This document shows, one piece after another, positions 8,577 through 16,180 of a DNA stretch of 35,339 nt. Each line of letters starts with the position of its first letter. Within the stretch, counting starts at the first letter, position 1. A model generated the notes under the pieces. That model was given only the letters and a program-made list of their open reading frames with translations, ran no database searches and was not told where the DNA came from. The position numbers and the translations under genes are program-made. This DNA comes from Bacteroidota bacterium (GTDB lineage Bacteria; Bacteroidota; Bacteroidia; Chitinophagales; Saprospiraceae), in assembly GCA_029781095.1 (NCBI GenBank), contig JAKOXM010000258.1:1-35339 (forward strand). The letters run 5' to 3'.

Positions 8577-9737
8577 TCAGGCCTTGCCCCGATATGCCGC
8601 AATAAATTGCCTGGCAATATTGTCCCAGGCAAACCGGCTTGCATAGGAACGCGCATTATCGGAATATGCCTCTTTCCCCCTGTCGAGCAGAAATGTGATC
8701 GCTTCCGCAAAATTTTCAGGTGTGGGAGCGACCCAGCGACCGCAGCCGGCCTCTTCCACGTCTCGCCAGGGCGTCCGGGTAGAGGCTGCCACAGGGATAC
8801 CGGCGGCCAATGCCTCGAGGTAGGCAATGCCGAAGTTTTCATGCAGCGAAGGCAGGGCAAACACATCTGCACCTTGTAAAAACGCAATTTTGTCAGCGCC
8901 TCCGAGTTCGCCGGTGAAGAACACATGCTCACTCAATCCGAGATCCGAAGCCAGTTGCTCCAAAAAGTCCTTCTCCCCGAAATCCGGACCTGCTATCAAT
9001 AAAATGACGTTGCCGCCCTGGTGCCTGATTATTTGAATGGACCGGATCAGGATATCCAGTCCTTTCACTTTGTGCAGCCGGCAAAGACAAACCACAATTT
9101 TGGTATCAATATCTCTCGTGATTCCGGCAAATTTTCGGAGGTACGAAACCCGGTCAGGTGCAAGTATTGTCCTGAATTCCGGCAAATTGACTCCATTTGC
9201 AATTATAACACAGGCAGCCTGCGGAAAAATTGTATTTATTTCTTCCGCTTCCTGTTGCGATGAGGTATGAAACAAGATTTTGGACAGATAAGGCCTTATA
9301 AACCACTGAAGAAACCGCGCTTTATTCCTGCTGCCCTGTTCCATCGACCACTTTCCCAGACTTCCATTTGGAGAAAGAAGCACCGGCTTTTTATATTTTG
9401 TTGCATACCGCAGCGCCAAAAGGGTATATATGGAAAATACCGATTGAATGTGTACGGCATCTGCTGCGCGGATTGACCTGCGCGCACCCGCAATAAACCC
9501 AAGGGAGAACAGGTTTCGGAGCTGCTCCCTGTAATATGTAGCCGTAAATCCCGGGGACAACACCACCGGAATGTTTTTTTTCACCAAAAGCGCTTGCCCG
9601 CCGTTTGCGTCAGTCGTAATAACCGATATCTGTACGCCCTGTGCCGCCAGCGCTTCACACAAGGCATAGTTCGCTACGGTCGGGCCGCCGTAAATGAATG
9701 CAGGATAAAATGAGGGCGTGACGAAACTCAGGTTCAC
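8577..9737 (-). CDS. Glycosyltransferase family 4
   Basis: A GT-B retaining glycosyltransferase of 386 residues. The start is GTG at 9737, read as MNLSFVTPSFYPAFIYGGPT. This start overlaps the stop of the GT9 gene as GTGA. The longer frame to 9866 lies inside GT9 and has no family resemblance. The donor-binding half holds KIVVCLCRLHKVKGLDIL (a conserved GT4 start of the second Rossmann domain). ADVFALPSLHENFGIAYLEALAAG contains the E-x7-E motif that contacts the nucleotide sugar. It acts in the cytoplasm on the lipid-linked repeat unit. Sugar specificity cannot be assigned. Confidence 0.88.
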   Translation of the reverse strand: MNLSFVTPSFYPAFIYGGPTVANYALCEALAAQGVQISVITTDANGGQALLVKKNIPVVLSPGFTATYYREQLRNLFSLGFIAGARRSIRAADAVHIQSVFSIYTLLALRYATKYKKPVLLSPNGSLGKWSMEQGSRNKARFLQWFIRPYLSKILFHTSSQQEAEEINTIFPQAACVIIANGVNLPEFRTILAPDRVSYLRKFAGITRDIDTKIVVCLCRLHKVKGLDILIRSIQIIRHQGGNVILLIAGPDFGEKDFLEQLASDLGLSEHVFFTGELGGADKIAFLQGADVFALPSLHENFGIAYLEALAAGIPVAASTRTPWRDVEEAGCGRWVAPTPENFAEAITFLLDRGKEAYSDNARSYASRFAWDNIARQFIAAYRGKA

Positions 9738-10927
9738 GTGTTGGCCGCGGGTTGATATTTGTTCCCTGGCACAAGCAGGCTGATGACACGGTCCATGACA
9801 GATACCACTTCTTCCGGACCGATCTTTTTCATACAAATATTGTCGGCGCAAGTCTCGCTGAGGCAAACAGCACAGGCGATCCCTTGCGCCCGCAGCACGA
9901 CATTATGCCGGTCTATTGGCGGAAACCACCTGTCGGGAAAATCGCGATTGCTGAATAATGCCACTACCGGAACGCCGAATCCGTATGCCAGGTGCATTGG
10001 CCCTGTGTCGTTGCTCAATACCAGCAGGCAATGCTGCATCAAGAGTCCGCTTTGCAGGGGCGTTAGCAATCCGCAAAAGGAATAAGTATTGGGAAATTCG
10101 AGTAATGGCCGGACTTGCGGGAGGTCATTTTCACCGCCGATGAGGAATATGTTAAAATAAGGGCTGTAATGCCGGATTACCTCTGAAAAGTGGGATACAG
10201 GCCAGCGGTTTTGCGGCCGTTTTGCGCCCGGGACAATGGCGATGGTCGGGCGATCCGATAGTGGTAATTCGGACAGCAATATTTTGACCCGGTGCGAGTC
10301 GCTTTCACGAATATTGAACGGAAAGCGATCCGGTCCTGGCGCTGCAACGCCGTTTCTTTGCAAAATCCGGATTAACCGGTCCCGTTCGTTGGGCAAAGCC
10401 AGGTATTTTGCCTGTTCCTGCCTGAACGATAAAAAACGGTTGAATTGCCAGCCCCAGCCGCTTTTTATACCCGCGAAAAACCGGAAAAACACCATGTCGC
10501 GTAACAAGCTTCGCAAAGGAGCCTCATATTGGGTCAAATGAATGACGAGGTCATATCCCTCCTCCCGCAACAAACGGGCTAGTTTGTTTGCCGGAATGCC
10601 TTCGTAATTGATGATTTTGTCAAAAATAGCCGGACTGACGAGTGCTTCGAACGAAACCAGGTTCTGATGGCCTGTCCCGGCATTTGTCAGCAGATGTACC
10701 TTCGATTGCGGGAATTGTGCGCGGATATTGCTGACTGCCGGCATGGCGCATATACTGTCACCGATCGAGCCGGTGCGGAAAACAAGTATTTTTTGTGGTT
10801 GACTTGCTTTCCTGTATAGCAGAAAATGGGACAGATTTATTACCCCGTTGCCCAGCGCCCGGCAAAACAACACCCATGCGATTTTAAGTCGATCAGTCAT
10901 TTTGCCGGGTCTGGTATGCATTTTCAT
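9734..10927 (-). CDS. Glycosyltransferase family 9 (heptosyltransferase-like)
   Basis: A 397-residue GT-B enzyme of the ADP-heptose:LPS heptosyltransferase family (GT9). KILVFRTGSIGDSICAMPAV at about 46-65 is the family start. IVPGAKRPQNRWP and LSNDTGPMHLAYGFGVPVVALFS supply the donor site. The C-terminus carries a Cys cluster (ACAVCLSETCADNIC) often seen in GT9 relatives. The start is ATG 10927, overlapping the wzy stop as ATGA; the frame extending to 11149 runs inside wzy. In Bacteroidota EPS loci GT9 members need not use heptose, so the donor is open. An N-terminal extension of about 45 residues precedes the first beta strand. Confidence 0.87.
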   Translation of the reverse strand: MKMHTRPGKMTDRLKIAWVLFCRALGNGVINLSHFLLYRKASQPQKILVFRTGSIGDSICAMPAVSNIRAQFPQSKVHLLTNAGTGHQNLVSFEALVSPAIFDKIINYEGIPANKLARLLREEGYDLVIHLTQYEAPLRSLLRDMVFFRFFAGIKSGWGWQFNRFLSFRQEQAKYLALPNERDRLIRILQRNGVAAPGPDRFPFNIRESDSHRVKILLSELPLSDRPTIAIVPGAKRPQNRWPVSHFSEVIRHYSPYFNIFLIGGENDLPQVRPLLEFPNTYSFCGLLTPLQSGLLMQHCLLVLSNDTGPMHLAYGFGVPVVALFSNRDFPDRWFPPIDRHNVVLRAQGIACAVCLSETCADNICMKKIGPEEVVSVMDRVISLLVPGNKYQPAANT

Positions 10928-12333
10928 GATGCCGGTACGGTTGCGGGCGGTTTTCCTTTTCCGGTCCGAAACAATAAATTGCGTACAACCGCGATCGGAT
11001 AGGCGATAAAAAAGAAAATGATCATATCCCTGACAAGCGACAATTCCTGTTGATACGGATATTCGAGGTTCAGGTGATTGTATATGGCATACATCAGGAT
11101 CGAAAGACCCAGAAAGGGGTGAATTCGCTGAAAGCGGAAAGCGAACCACTCAAAAATGATCAGGAAAAAAGCTTGTAATATTCCCGCCAGAAAGGCGCCC
11201 GTATAGCCGAATTCCAGAAAACCGTAGAGCGGCAGATTATCGGCAAGATCGAATCCTTTTCGTCCGTAAAACAATAGAATAATGGCTTCGGGCGCGAGCG
11301 CTTTTCTGGCATCGAGTTTTGCAGGGTTAAGCGCCCTGGGCACCACCGCCGAGAGCTGGTAGCCAAAAATAAGTCCGTTCATGTAACGACCTTCCCTGAG
11401 CGGGAATCGCATGAATTCGATATTGCGGGCAATTTGATTGGCCCGGTATGCTTCGTTGGCCTCTATGCCTTTGCTCAACTCCTGCCCGCGCGTGCCCTGG
11501 CTGATTTCGTAGGTCTGGGTCAAGGACTCCTTGGCTTTTTTATCGTCGGGGTTTTCGATGGTCAGTTGTCGAAAAACGAAGAGAAACGGGAAAAATACCT
11601 GCAAAATAAATATCCCCATGCCACCGACTACCAGTATCTGGCGCAGGGGAATCCTGAACCGGTCCATCAACAATTTGAACAAAATCAATATGATCAATGC
11701 CAGGAGGTAGGTGCGTCTTGAATACAGGTTCAAAAAATTATTGCTCAGCAGGAGTATCAACCCCAGATACAGATATTTTTTACCCCGGACGAGGTGCATG
11801 GCGCCGTAACCTATAAGTCCAAAAACCAGGATGCCGATCAGGCTTTTGGCGATTACGATCGGGTAGGGCACCGCAAGATTGCGCTCCAGCGTGCTGGATG
11901 CATATGAAACAAACCCGAAATAGATATTGAATCCCAATAGAAAACCGATGACCAGAAGGAAATAGCCCATGGCTTTTCCCAGTGGTATGTCCCGGTATTG
12001 CTGTTCCAGTAATTGCGGGATCGTCCAGTTCTTCCTGAATTTTTTGGGGAAGCGGTCGAATATGAATAATAATATCAGAATGCCACCCAGGAAGACATAC
12101 AAACTCAGGTATGCGGCCCATATTTCATCTTCAAAATATTCCCAGTGACCCAAAAGCGATTCTGCCGTGAATCCGTAAAGCGGCAAAAGGGCAAAATGCA
12201 ACGTAAATGCTACGAGATAAATGCGAAGCAGGTTTACTTTCCGCGGTTTGAGGAGATTGAAAAAACTGACACCGCCGATGATGAAAATCGGCAACGACAA
12301 CAGGTAAGGCAGCCAAAGCCCGGCTGTATTCAT
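10924..12333 (-). CDS. Wzy-like oligosaccharide repeat-unit polymerase
   Basis: A 469-residue inner-membrane protein with about ten to twelve predicted hydrophobic segments. The first are LLSLPIFIIGGVSFF near residues 10-25, IYLVAFTLHFALLPLYGF and LSLYVFLGGILILLFIF. A large soluble loop of about 100 residues follows (roughly 265-365, starting VFRQLTIENPDDKKAKE). This layout, a multi-pass protein with one long periplasmic loop, is that of Wzy/O-antigen ligase-type polymerases. Those proteins diverge too far for motif recognition. Position supports the call: it lies among glycosyltransferases in a locus with Wzx, Wzz and Wza and no other polymerase candidate. It overlaps both neighbours by 4 bases (ATGA at each end). 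Confidence 0.75.
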   Translation of the reverse strand: MNTAGLWLPYLLSLPIFIIGGVSFFNLLKPRKVNLLRIYLVAFTLHFALLPLYGFTAESLLGHWEYFEDEIWAAYLSLYVFLGGILILLFIFDRFPKKFRKNWTIPQLLEQQYRDIPLGKAMGYFLLVIGFLLGFNIYFGFVSYASSTLERNLAVPYPIVIAKSLIGILVFGLIGYGAMHLVRGKKYLYLGLILLLSNNFLNLYSRRTYLLALIILILFKLLMDRFRIPLRQILVVGGMGIFILQVFFPFLFVFRQLTIENPDDKKAKESLTQTYEISQGTRGQELSKGIEANEAYRANQIARNIEFMRFPLREGRYMNGLIFGYQLSAVVPRALNPAKLDARKALAPEAIILLFYGRKGFDLADNLPLYGFLEFGYTGAFLAGILQAFFLIIFEWFAFRFQRIHPFLGLSILMYAIYNHLNLEYPYQQELSLVRDMIIFFFIAYPIAVVRNLLFRTGKGKPPATVPAS

Positions 12334-13367
12334 GACAGTTTGGTTGTCATAGCAATATCGGTATAGGTTTTCATCCTGCTTTGGTGGTCGTAACCGGATT
12401 CCATGCAGCGCCGGTATCCCGCCGCTGCTATTTGTCCGGCTTTTTCGGGATGTGACAGGTAAAAACGCACTTTGTCCAGCAATTCCTCAAAAGTCTCAAA
12501 GAAAACAGCCTCCTGATCTTCCTTGAACAGCATTTCGTGTTTAGGGCTTCGTTCGGCTATCATGAACACACCGCAGGCCGGTATTTCGAAGGTTCGGCTG
12601 TCCTGTTCATCGCGGTTTTCGCGTCGCAAAAAATGAAGGGCGATGCCCATGCCATTGATGATTCTGGCATATTCGGCGCCAAAGCGGGAAGGGCCGCGGT
12701 AGTGTTGCCGGATAATGTCCCAGTATTTCTGGTTGGGCCATCCGTTTCCGTATACCGCTACCGGGATGTCGTGCCCGATAAGGCCCGCAATCATACCCGC
12801 GCGGTCGTGCGCGTAGCTGCCTACAAACCCGACCGGCACCCCGTATGCTTTCTTTTCTTCCAACGTCAGATCAACCGGGCGGTGCAGGGACTTTGAAAAT
12901 GACCGGTCGTAAGCAAAAATATTTTTTCCTCCCAGACGGGCGTACTCTTCAATATTCTGTGTGCGTGCTACGAAATGAATATCGTAGAACGGGATCGTTG
13001 TGATAAATCTGTCCCATCCTGAGCGGTATGCTCCGAAAGGGTCGTCGGGGTTCAGGTGTACCAGCCTGCATTCCGCTTGCCGTTCTTTTACCCTGCGGAG
13101 TGTCGACGGTTTCACAAGGGTGCCTTTTTCCACCCATAACAGGTCGAAATGTTGCCTGCCGCAAGTATCCAGTATCTGTCCGTTCAGCCCGGCGTAGTCG
13201 TGGTTGAGGCCCGCAGACCGCGCAATTTTACCGGCAACCCTTTGCCACGTACTCATGGGCGGACCCGATTCAATGCCTGTGACACGGTACCCCAATGCCT
13301 GCATGGCTTTCATGCGCTCCAGGCTTGTTTGACCTTCTGACAGGTGGCCGACAAAAAGGATATTCAT
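12330..13367 (-). CDS. CgeB-like glycosyltransferase
   Basis: A 345-residue protein resembling the CgeB family, a divergent GT-B group. The N-terminus MNILFVGHLSEGQTSLERM starts a Rossmann domain. HLNPDDPFGAYRSGWDRF and FVARTQNIEEYARLG follow. The C-terminal part has VGFVGSYAHDRAGMI, RTFEIPACGVFMIAERSPKH and a VRFYLSHPEKAGQIAAAGYRR stretch, which are typical of the Glyco_trans_1_2/CgeB C-terminal domain. Its ATG shares one base with the stop of the upstream GT4 (TGATG), and its own stop overlaps wzy (ATGA). It probably adds one sugar of the repeat unit; donor and acceptor are unknown. Confidence 0.82.
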   Translation of the reverse strand: MNILFVGHLSEGQTSLERMKAMQALGYRVTGIESGPPMSTWQRVAGKIARSAGLNHDYAGLNGQILDTCGRQHFDLLWVEKGTLVKPSTLRRVKERQAECRLVHLNPDDPFGAYRSGWDRFITTIPFYDIHFVARTQNIEEYARLGGKNIFAYDRSFSKSLHRPVDLTLEEKKAYGVPVGFVGSYAHDRAGMIAGLIGHDIPVAVYGNGWPNQKYWDIIRQHYRGPSRFGAEYARIINGMGIALHFLRRENRDEQDSRTFEIPACGVFMIAERSPKHEMLFKEDQEAVFFETFEELLDKVRFYLSHPEKAGQIAAAGYRRCMESGYDHQSRMKTYTDIAMTTKLS

Positions 13368-14545
13368 CAGCGGACAGGTATTGCTTTCAGGTTTTCGATG
13401 ATCTTTTCATAGGAGTATTCGCTGACGATCCTGGCCGATGCCACCGATGCCAGAAGTCGTGCCTTTTCATCTTTAATCAGAATATCAAGGAACGCGGCCA
13501 GGGCACGAACATCTCCCGTCGGGTAGATGAATCCGTTTTCTCCATGCCGGACCAGGTCGGCGGAACAACCGGTTTCGTCCGAAACGACAAGCGGAAGGTT
13601 GAGATTCATTGCTTCATTTACGGAAAGTCCCCATGTTTCGTCCGCATCCGAGCACATCACGAAAATATCTGCGGCTGCGTAATAACGGGGAATGTCCGTC
13701 TGGTTGACAAAACCGGTGAGGCGGACGTTCTTCAGCCCCTTTTCCGCTATAAAACGTTCCATTTGAGGGCGCAAATCACCTTCCCCGACCATCACCAGGT
13801 TGCAATCCGGCCGGTCCAGCAGGCAAAATGCCTCCAGCAGGTCGAGGGGTCTCTTTTTTGCCATATACTTGCCGGAATAAAGTATAATAACTCCGGATTC
13901 GGGCAGTTTGAGCGTCTGCCGCAGTCTCTTTTTCTCCGGTGAATTTTGGGGGAGCAGCGCCCTGAACCGGGCATTGTCAACTGCATAGGGGGTAAACACC
14001 AGCCTTGCATCCGATATGCCGTAAAATTCATAGAAGGCTTTGTTCTCACGCCCTATAAACAGAAAATAATGAACCAGCCGAAACAGAAAATTCCCGAAAA
14101 GCAGCCTCCGGAGCGCAATGCCGCGCCTTGTCTTTTTTAACTCGCGGCTCAGGGGCGATTCGCCGCGCAGGCATACGGTGTGTCCAAATAAACGGCCTGC
14201 AACGATGGCTACGAGACAAATGATGTAATTCCAGCCATTCACAACCAGCACACTGCGGTGGGCTTTCCAAAGGCGAGTAATAATGCCCCAGTTTTGCAAG
14301 CCCCAGAAATTGTAAACCGACGGGTGACGGGCGTAATTTTTCAGAAATACAGAGCGGTAACCTTCCAGAATCGGTATATCCCAGGCGACTTCGGCATTGA
14401 ATTGCCGGTCAATTTTTTTTTGAAGTCCCTGATCGGAACAATACAAAACGGTGACATCCACGTCTTCACACAGCGTCATTTGCGCATACATTGGTGCGAA
14501 ATACTGAATCGGGTGCGAATTGAGGAAAATAAAACGCTTTTTCAG
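13367..14545 (-). CDS. Glycosyltransferase family 4 with probable CTG start
   Basis: A GT-B retaining glycosyltransferase of 392 residues. The conserved N-terminus (KKRFIFLNSHPIQYFAPMYAQM) begins upstream of the first ATG, which lies at 14491 inside this conserved segment. In frame, an ATC TAC AAA AGG CTG series follows a TAA. No ATG, GTG or TTG precedes the domain. The CTG at 14545-14543 overlaps the stop of the methyltransferase gene as CTGA, the same geometry as the ATGA/GTGA junctions nearby, so I take it as the start. GVIILYSGKYMAKKRPLDLLEAF and ADETWGLSVNEAMNLNLPLVVSD mark the donor domain with E-x7-E. Donor is unknown. Confidence 0.85.
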   Translation of the reverse strand: MKKRFIFLNSHPIQYFAPMYAQMTLCEDVDVTVLYCSDQGLQKKIDRQFNAEVAWDIPILEGYRSVFLKNYARHPSVYNFWGLQNWGIITRLWKAHRSVLVVNGWNYIICLVAIVAGRLFGHTVCLRGESPLSRELKKTRRGIALRRLLFGNFLFRLVHYFLFIGRENKAFYEFYGISDARLVFTPYAVDNARFRALLPQNSPEKKRLRQTLKLPESGVIILYSGKYMAKKRPLDLLEAFCLLDRPDCNLVMVGEGDLRPQMERFIAEKGLKNVRLTGFVNQTDIPRYYAAADIFVMCSDADETWGLSVNEAMNLNLPLVVSDETGCSADLVRHGENGFIYPTGDVRALAAFLDILIKDEKARLLASVASARIVSEYSYEKIIENLKAIPVR

Positions 14546-15267
14546 CCTTTTGTAGATTTAGCGATCAGGTTTTGCGTGAAAATGCCTTTCCCGCTGCCTG
14601 TTTCCACCAGTTTGTAAAAGCGCATTTTCAGCACGATGACTTGCCAGAGCAGCCACCTGATCGTTGATAGCATCCCTTTCGGTACCGGGCCTGTCGGATA
14701 ACACGTCACCTTGCTGAAACCGGTATTCAGGCAAATCTGGCGGAGCGAGGATTCTGTGAACGCGATTTCGTGTGTGAAATCGCCATAAAAAATACTTGTA
14801 TAAAAAAGCCCTTCTCCGTTTGGTGATTGCATGATGAAGCATCCGCCGGGCTTCAATGCCTGGCTGATTGCAGTCAAAAGATCGAATACCTCCTGCCGGG
14901 TAAAATGTTCGAGTACATCGAACGCCGTGATGCAATCGTAGGCGTCTTTTTTGTCCGACAGAAAATGATGTACATCGGCACTTAGAATATTGGAAATACC
15001 AAGCGACCGGCCGTATTCGACCTGTTCCTCTGAAAGATCGATGCCAAACGCCCGTCTATATCCTTGCTGATGAAGGTAATACACAAAACTTCCTTTGCCG
15101 CAACCGATATCTAGTATCTGTGCGTCTTTGTTCGCCGGCAGGTGCCGGCCGTAATAGTAATCCCAGACAGGAAAGTGTTTTCGAATGCCGTCGAGGGTCT
15201 CCGTCCCGTACAACGGCCGGGTATGATTCCGGACGTAATTATTGTAAATAACTTCTTTAAATGGCAT
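14542..15267 (-). CDS. Class I SAM-dependent methyltransferase
   Basis: A 241-residue methyltransferase. SAM motif I is ILDIGCGKGSFVYYL, near residue 50. GIDLSEEQVEYGRSLG is the acidic post-motif loop, and ITAFDVLEHFTRQEV followed by LKPGGCFIMQSPNG are motifs II/III. This is the UbiG/Methyltransf_11/23 type. The N-terminal MPFKEVIYNNYVRNHTRPLYG segment recurs in methyltransferases of polysaccharide clusters. ATG 15267 overlaps the GT11 stop by 11 bases, and its own stop overlaps the CTG start of the next GT4. It is likely to methylate a sugar of the repeat unit, but the target is not visible. Confidence 0.87.
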   Translation of the reverse strand: MPFKEVIYNNYVRNHTRPLYGTETLDGIRKHFPVWDYYYGRHLPANKDAQILDIGCGKGSFVYYLHQQGYRRAFGIDLSEEQVEYGRSLGISNILSADVHHFLSDKKDAYDCITAFDVLEHFTRQEVFDLLTAISQALKPGGCFIMQSPNGEGLFYTSIFYGDFTHEIAFTESSLRQICLNTGFSKVTCYPTGPVPKGMLSTIRWLLWQVIVLKMRFYKLVETGSGKGIFTQNLIAKSTKG

Positions 15268-16180
15268 TTTTTACCCTGGATAAAAGGCTGTCAGAGGTAA
15301 TCCAGTTTGAAGGCAGAATGTTGAGGTTGTCCCAAAGATTCAGTGGCGGGGTAAGCACAATGCTGTCCGGATGCTGGCAAAGCCATGCCGGCCACCAGCC
15401 GAAAGTGCTGTTCGAAAGGACAAAATGGCGGCATTGCGACATGAGATAAAAATCTTCGTGAGCCCGTTCATCTCCTTTGTTGTGCGTAACGAAAATGATG
15501 TCGAACGGAGCGGCGGCCAATTGCGACTTTACGGCGTGGGGAGCATCGGAAAAACATACAAACAATGGATTGTCAACAGATTGTGCTATATAATCCATGC
15601 TTTTCAGGTAATGTTGCCCGCCCAGTTTCCGCTCGCTTTCCATTTCGGTCCCTTTCAGGAAATGACGCAGCATGCGCAGGTGCACACAAACGCTGTTTGC
15701 GCCGCGAATTCTTTCGGCCAGCGCAACCGTCTCCTCCGAAAGGGAACTGGTAACACGCAGTTCCCGTATCAGCGTTTTCCGGATATCATTAAAATACAAT
15801 GGCGACTGCCAGTACCCTTCCATCCAAGACCACGCTCGCGGCTGGTAGGAGATCAATGGCTCGATAAACTTCTTTTTTTGGCGGAACAGATCGGACAGGT
15901 AAAAACGATTTTGAGGGGGCAGGTATTGATTTACAGTCCGGAAAAGGTACCTGACGCCCCTGCCCATGGGGAATTCGAATCGCTCCAGCGCATTGGCTTC
16001 CCGGTAGCCAACGTCGAAATGATTGAGCGCAAACTGTCGCTGGAAATCGTCGCGACGAAAACCCGAGTGGATATCGAGCACCAGATCCGAACCGGTTCGT
16101 TCGGCCAGCGCTTTCGCGGCTGCATAAATGAAAAGTTGATTTCCAAGTCCACCGAAGACTCTTGCAATTACTTTAGCCAT
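15257..16180 (-). CDS. GT11 alpha-1,2-fucosyltransferase-like protein
   Basis: A 307-residue glycosyltransferase of family 11, whose members move fucose from GDP-L-fucose, which gmd/fcl/manC of this locus would supply. The N-terminal ARVFGGLGNQLFIYAAAKALA is the GT11 signature, and VLSNSTFGWWPAWL near residue 265 is the conserved C-terminal motif. The usual HxRRGD donor motif is altered: residues 167-172 read H-L-R-M-L-R, so the second Arg and the Asp are missing. I chose ATG 16180, 10 residues before GGLGNQLF; it overlaps the asnB stop by 8 bases. The alternative TTG at 16207 adds nine unconserved residues. Family is clear; donor or linkage may differ because of the motif change. Confidence 0.87.
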   Translation of the reverse strand: MAKVIARVFGGLGNQLFIYAAAKALAERTGSDLVLDIHSGFRRDDFQRQFALNHFDVGYREANALERFEFPMGRGVRYLFRTVNQYLPPQNRFYLSDLFRQKKKFIEPLISYQPRAWSWMEGYWQSPLYFNDIRKTLIRELRVTSSLSEETVALAERIRGANSVCVHLRMLRHFLKGTEMESERKLGGQHYLKSMDYIAQSVDNPLFVCFSDAPHAVKSQLAAAPFDIIFVTHNKGDERAHEDFYLMSQCRHFVLSNSTFGWWPAWLCQHPDSIVLTPPLNLWDNLNILPSNWITSDSLLSRVKNAI

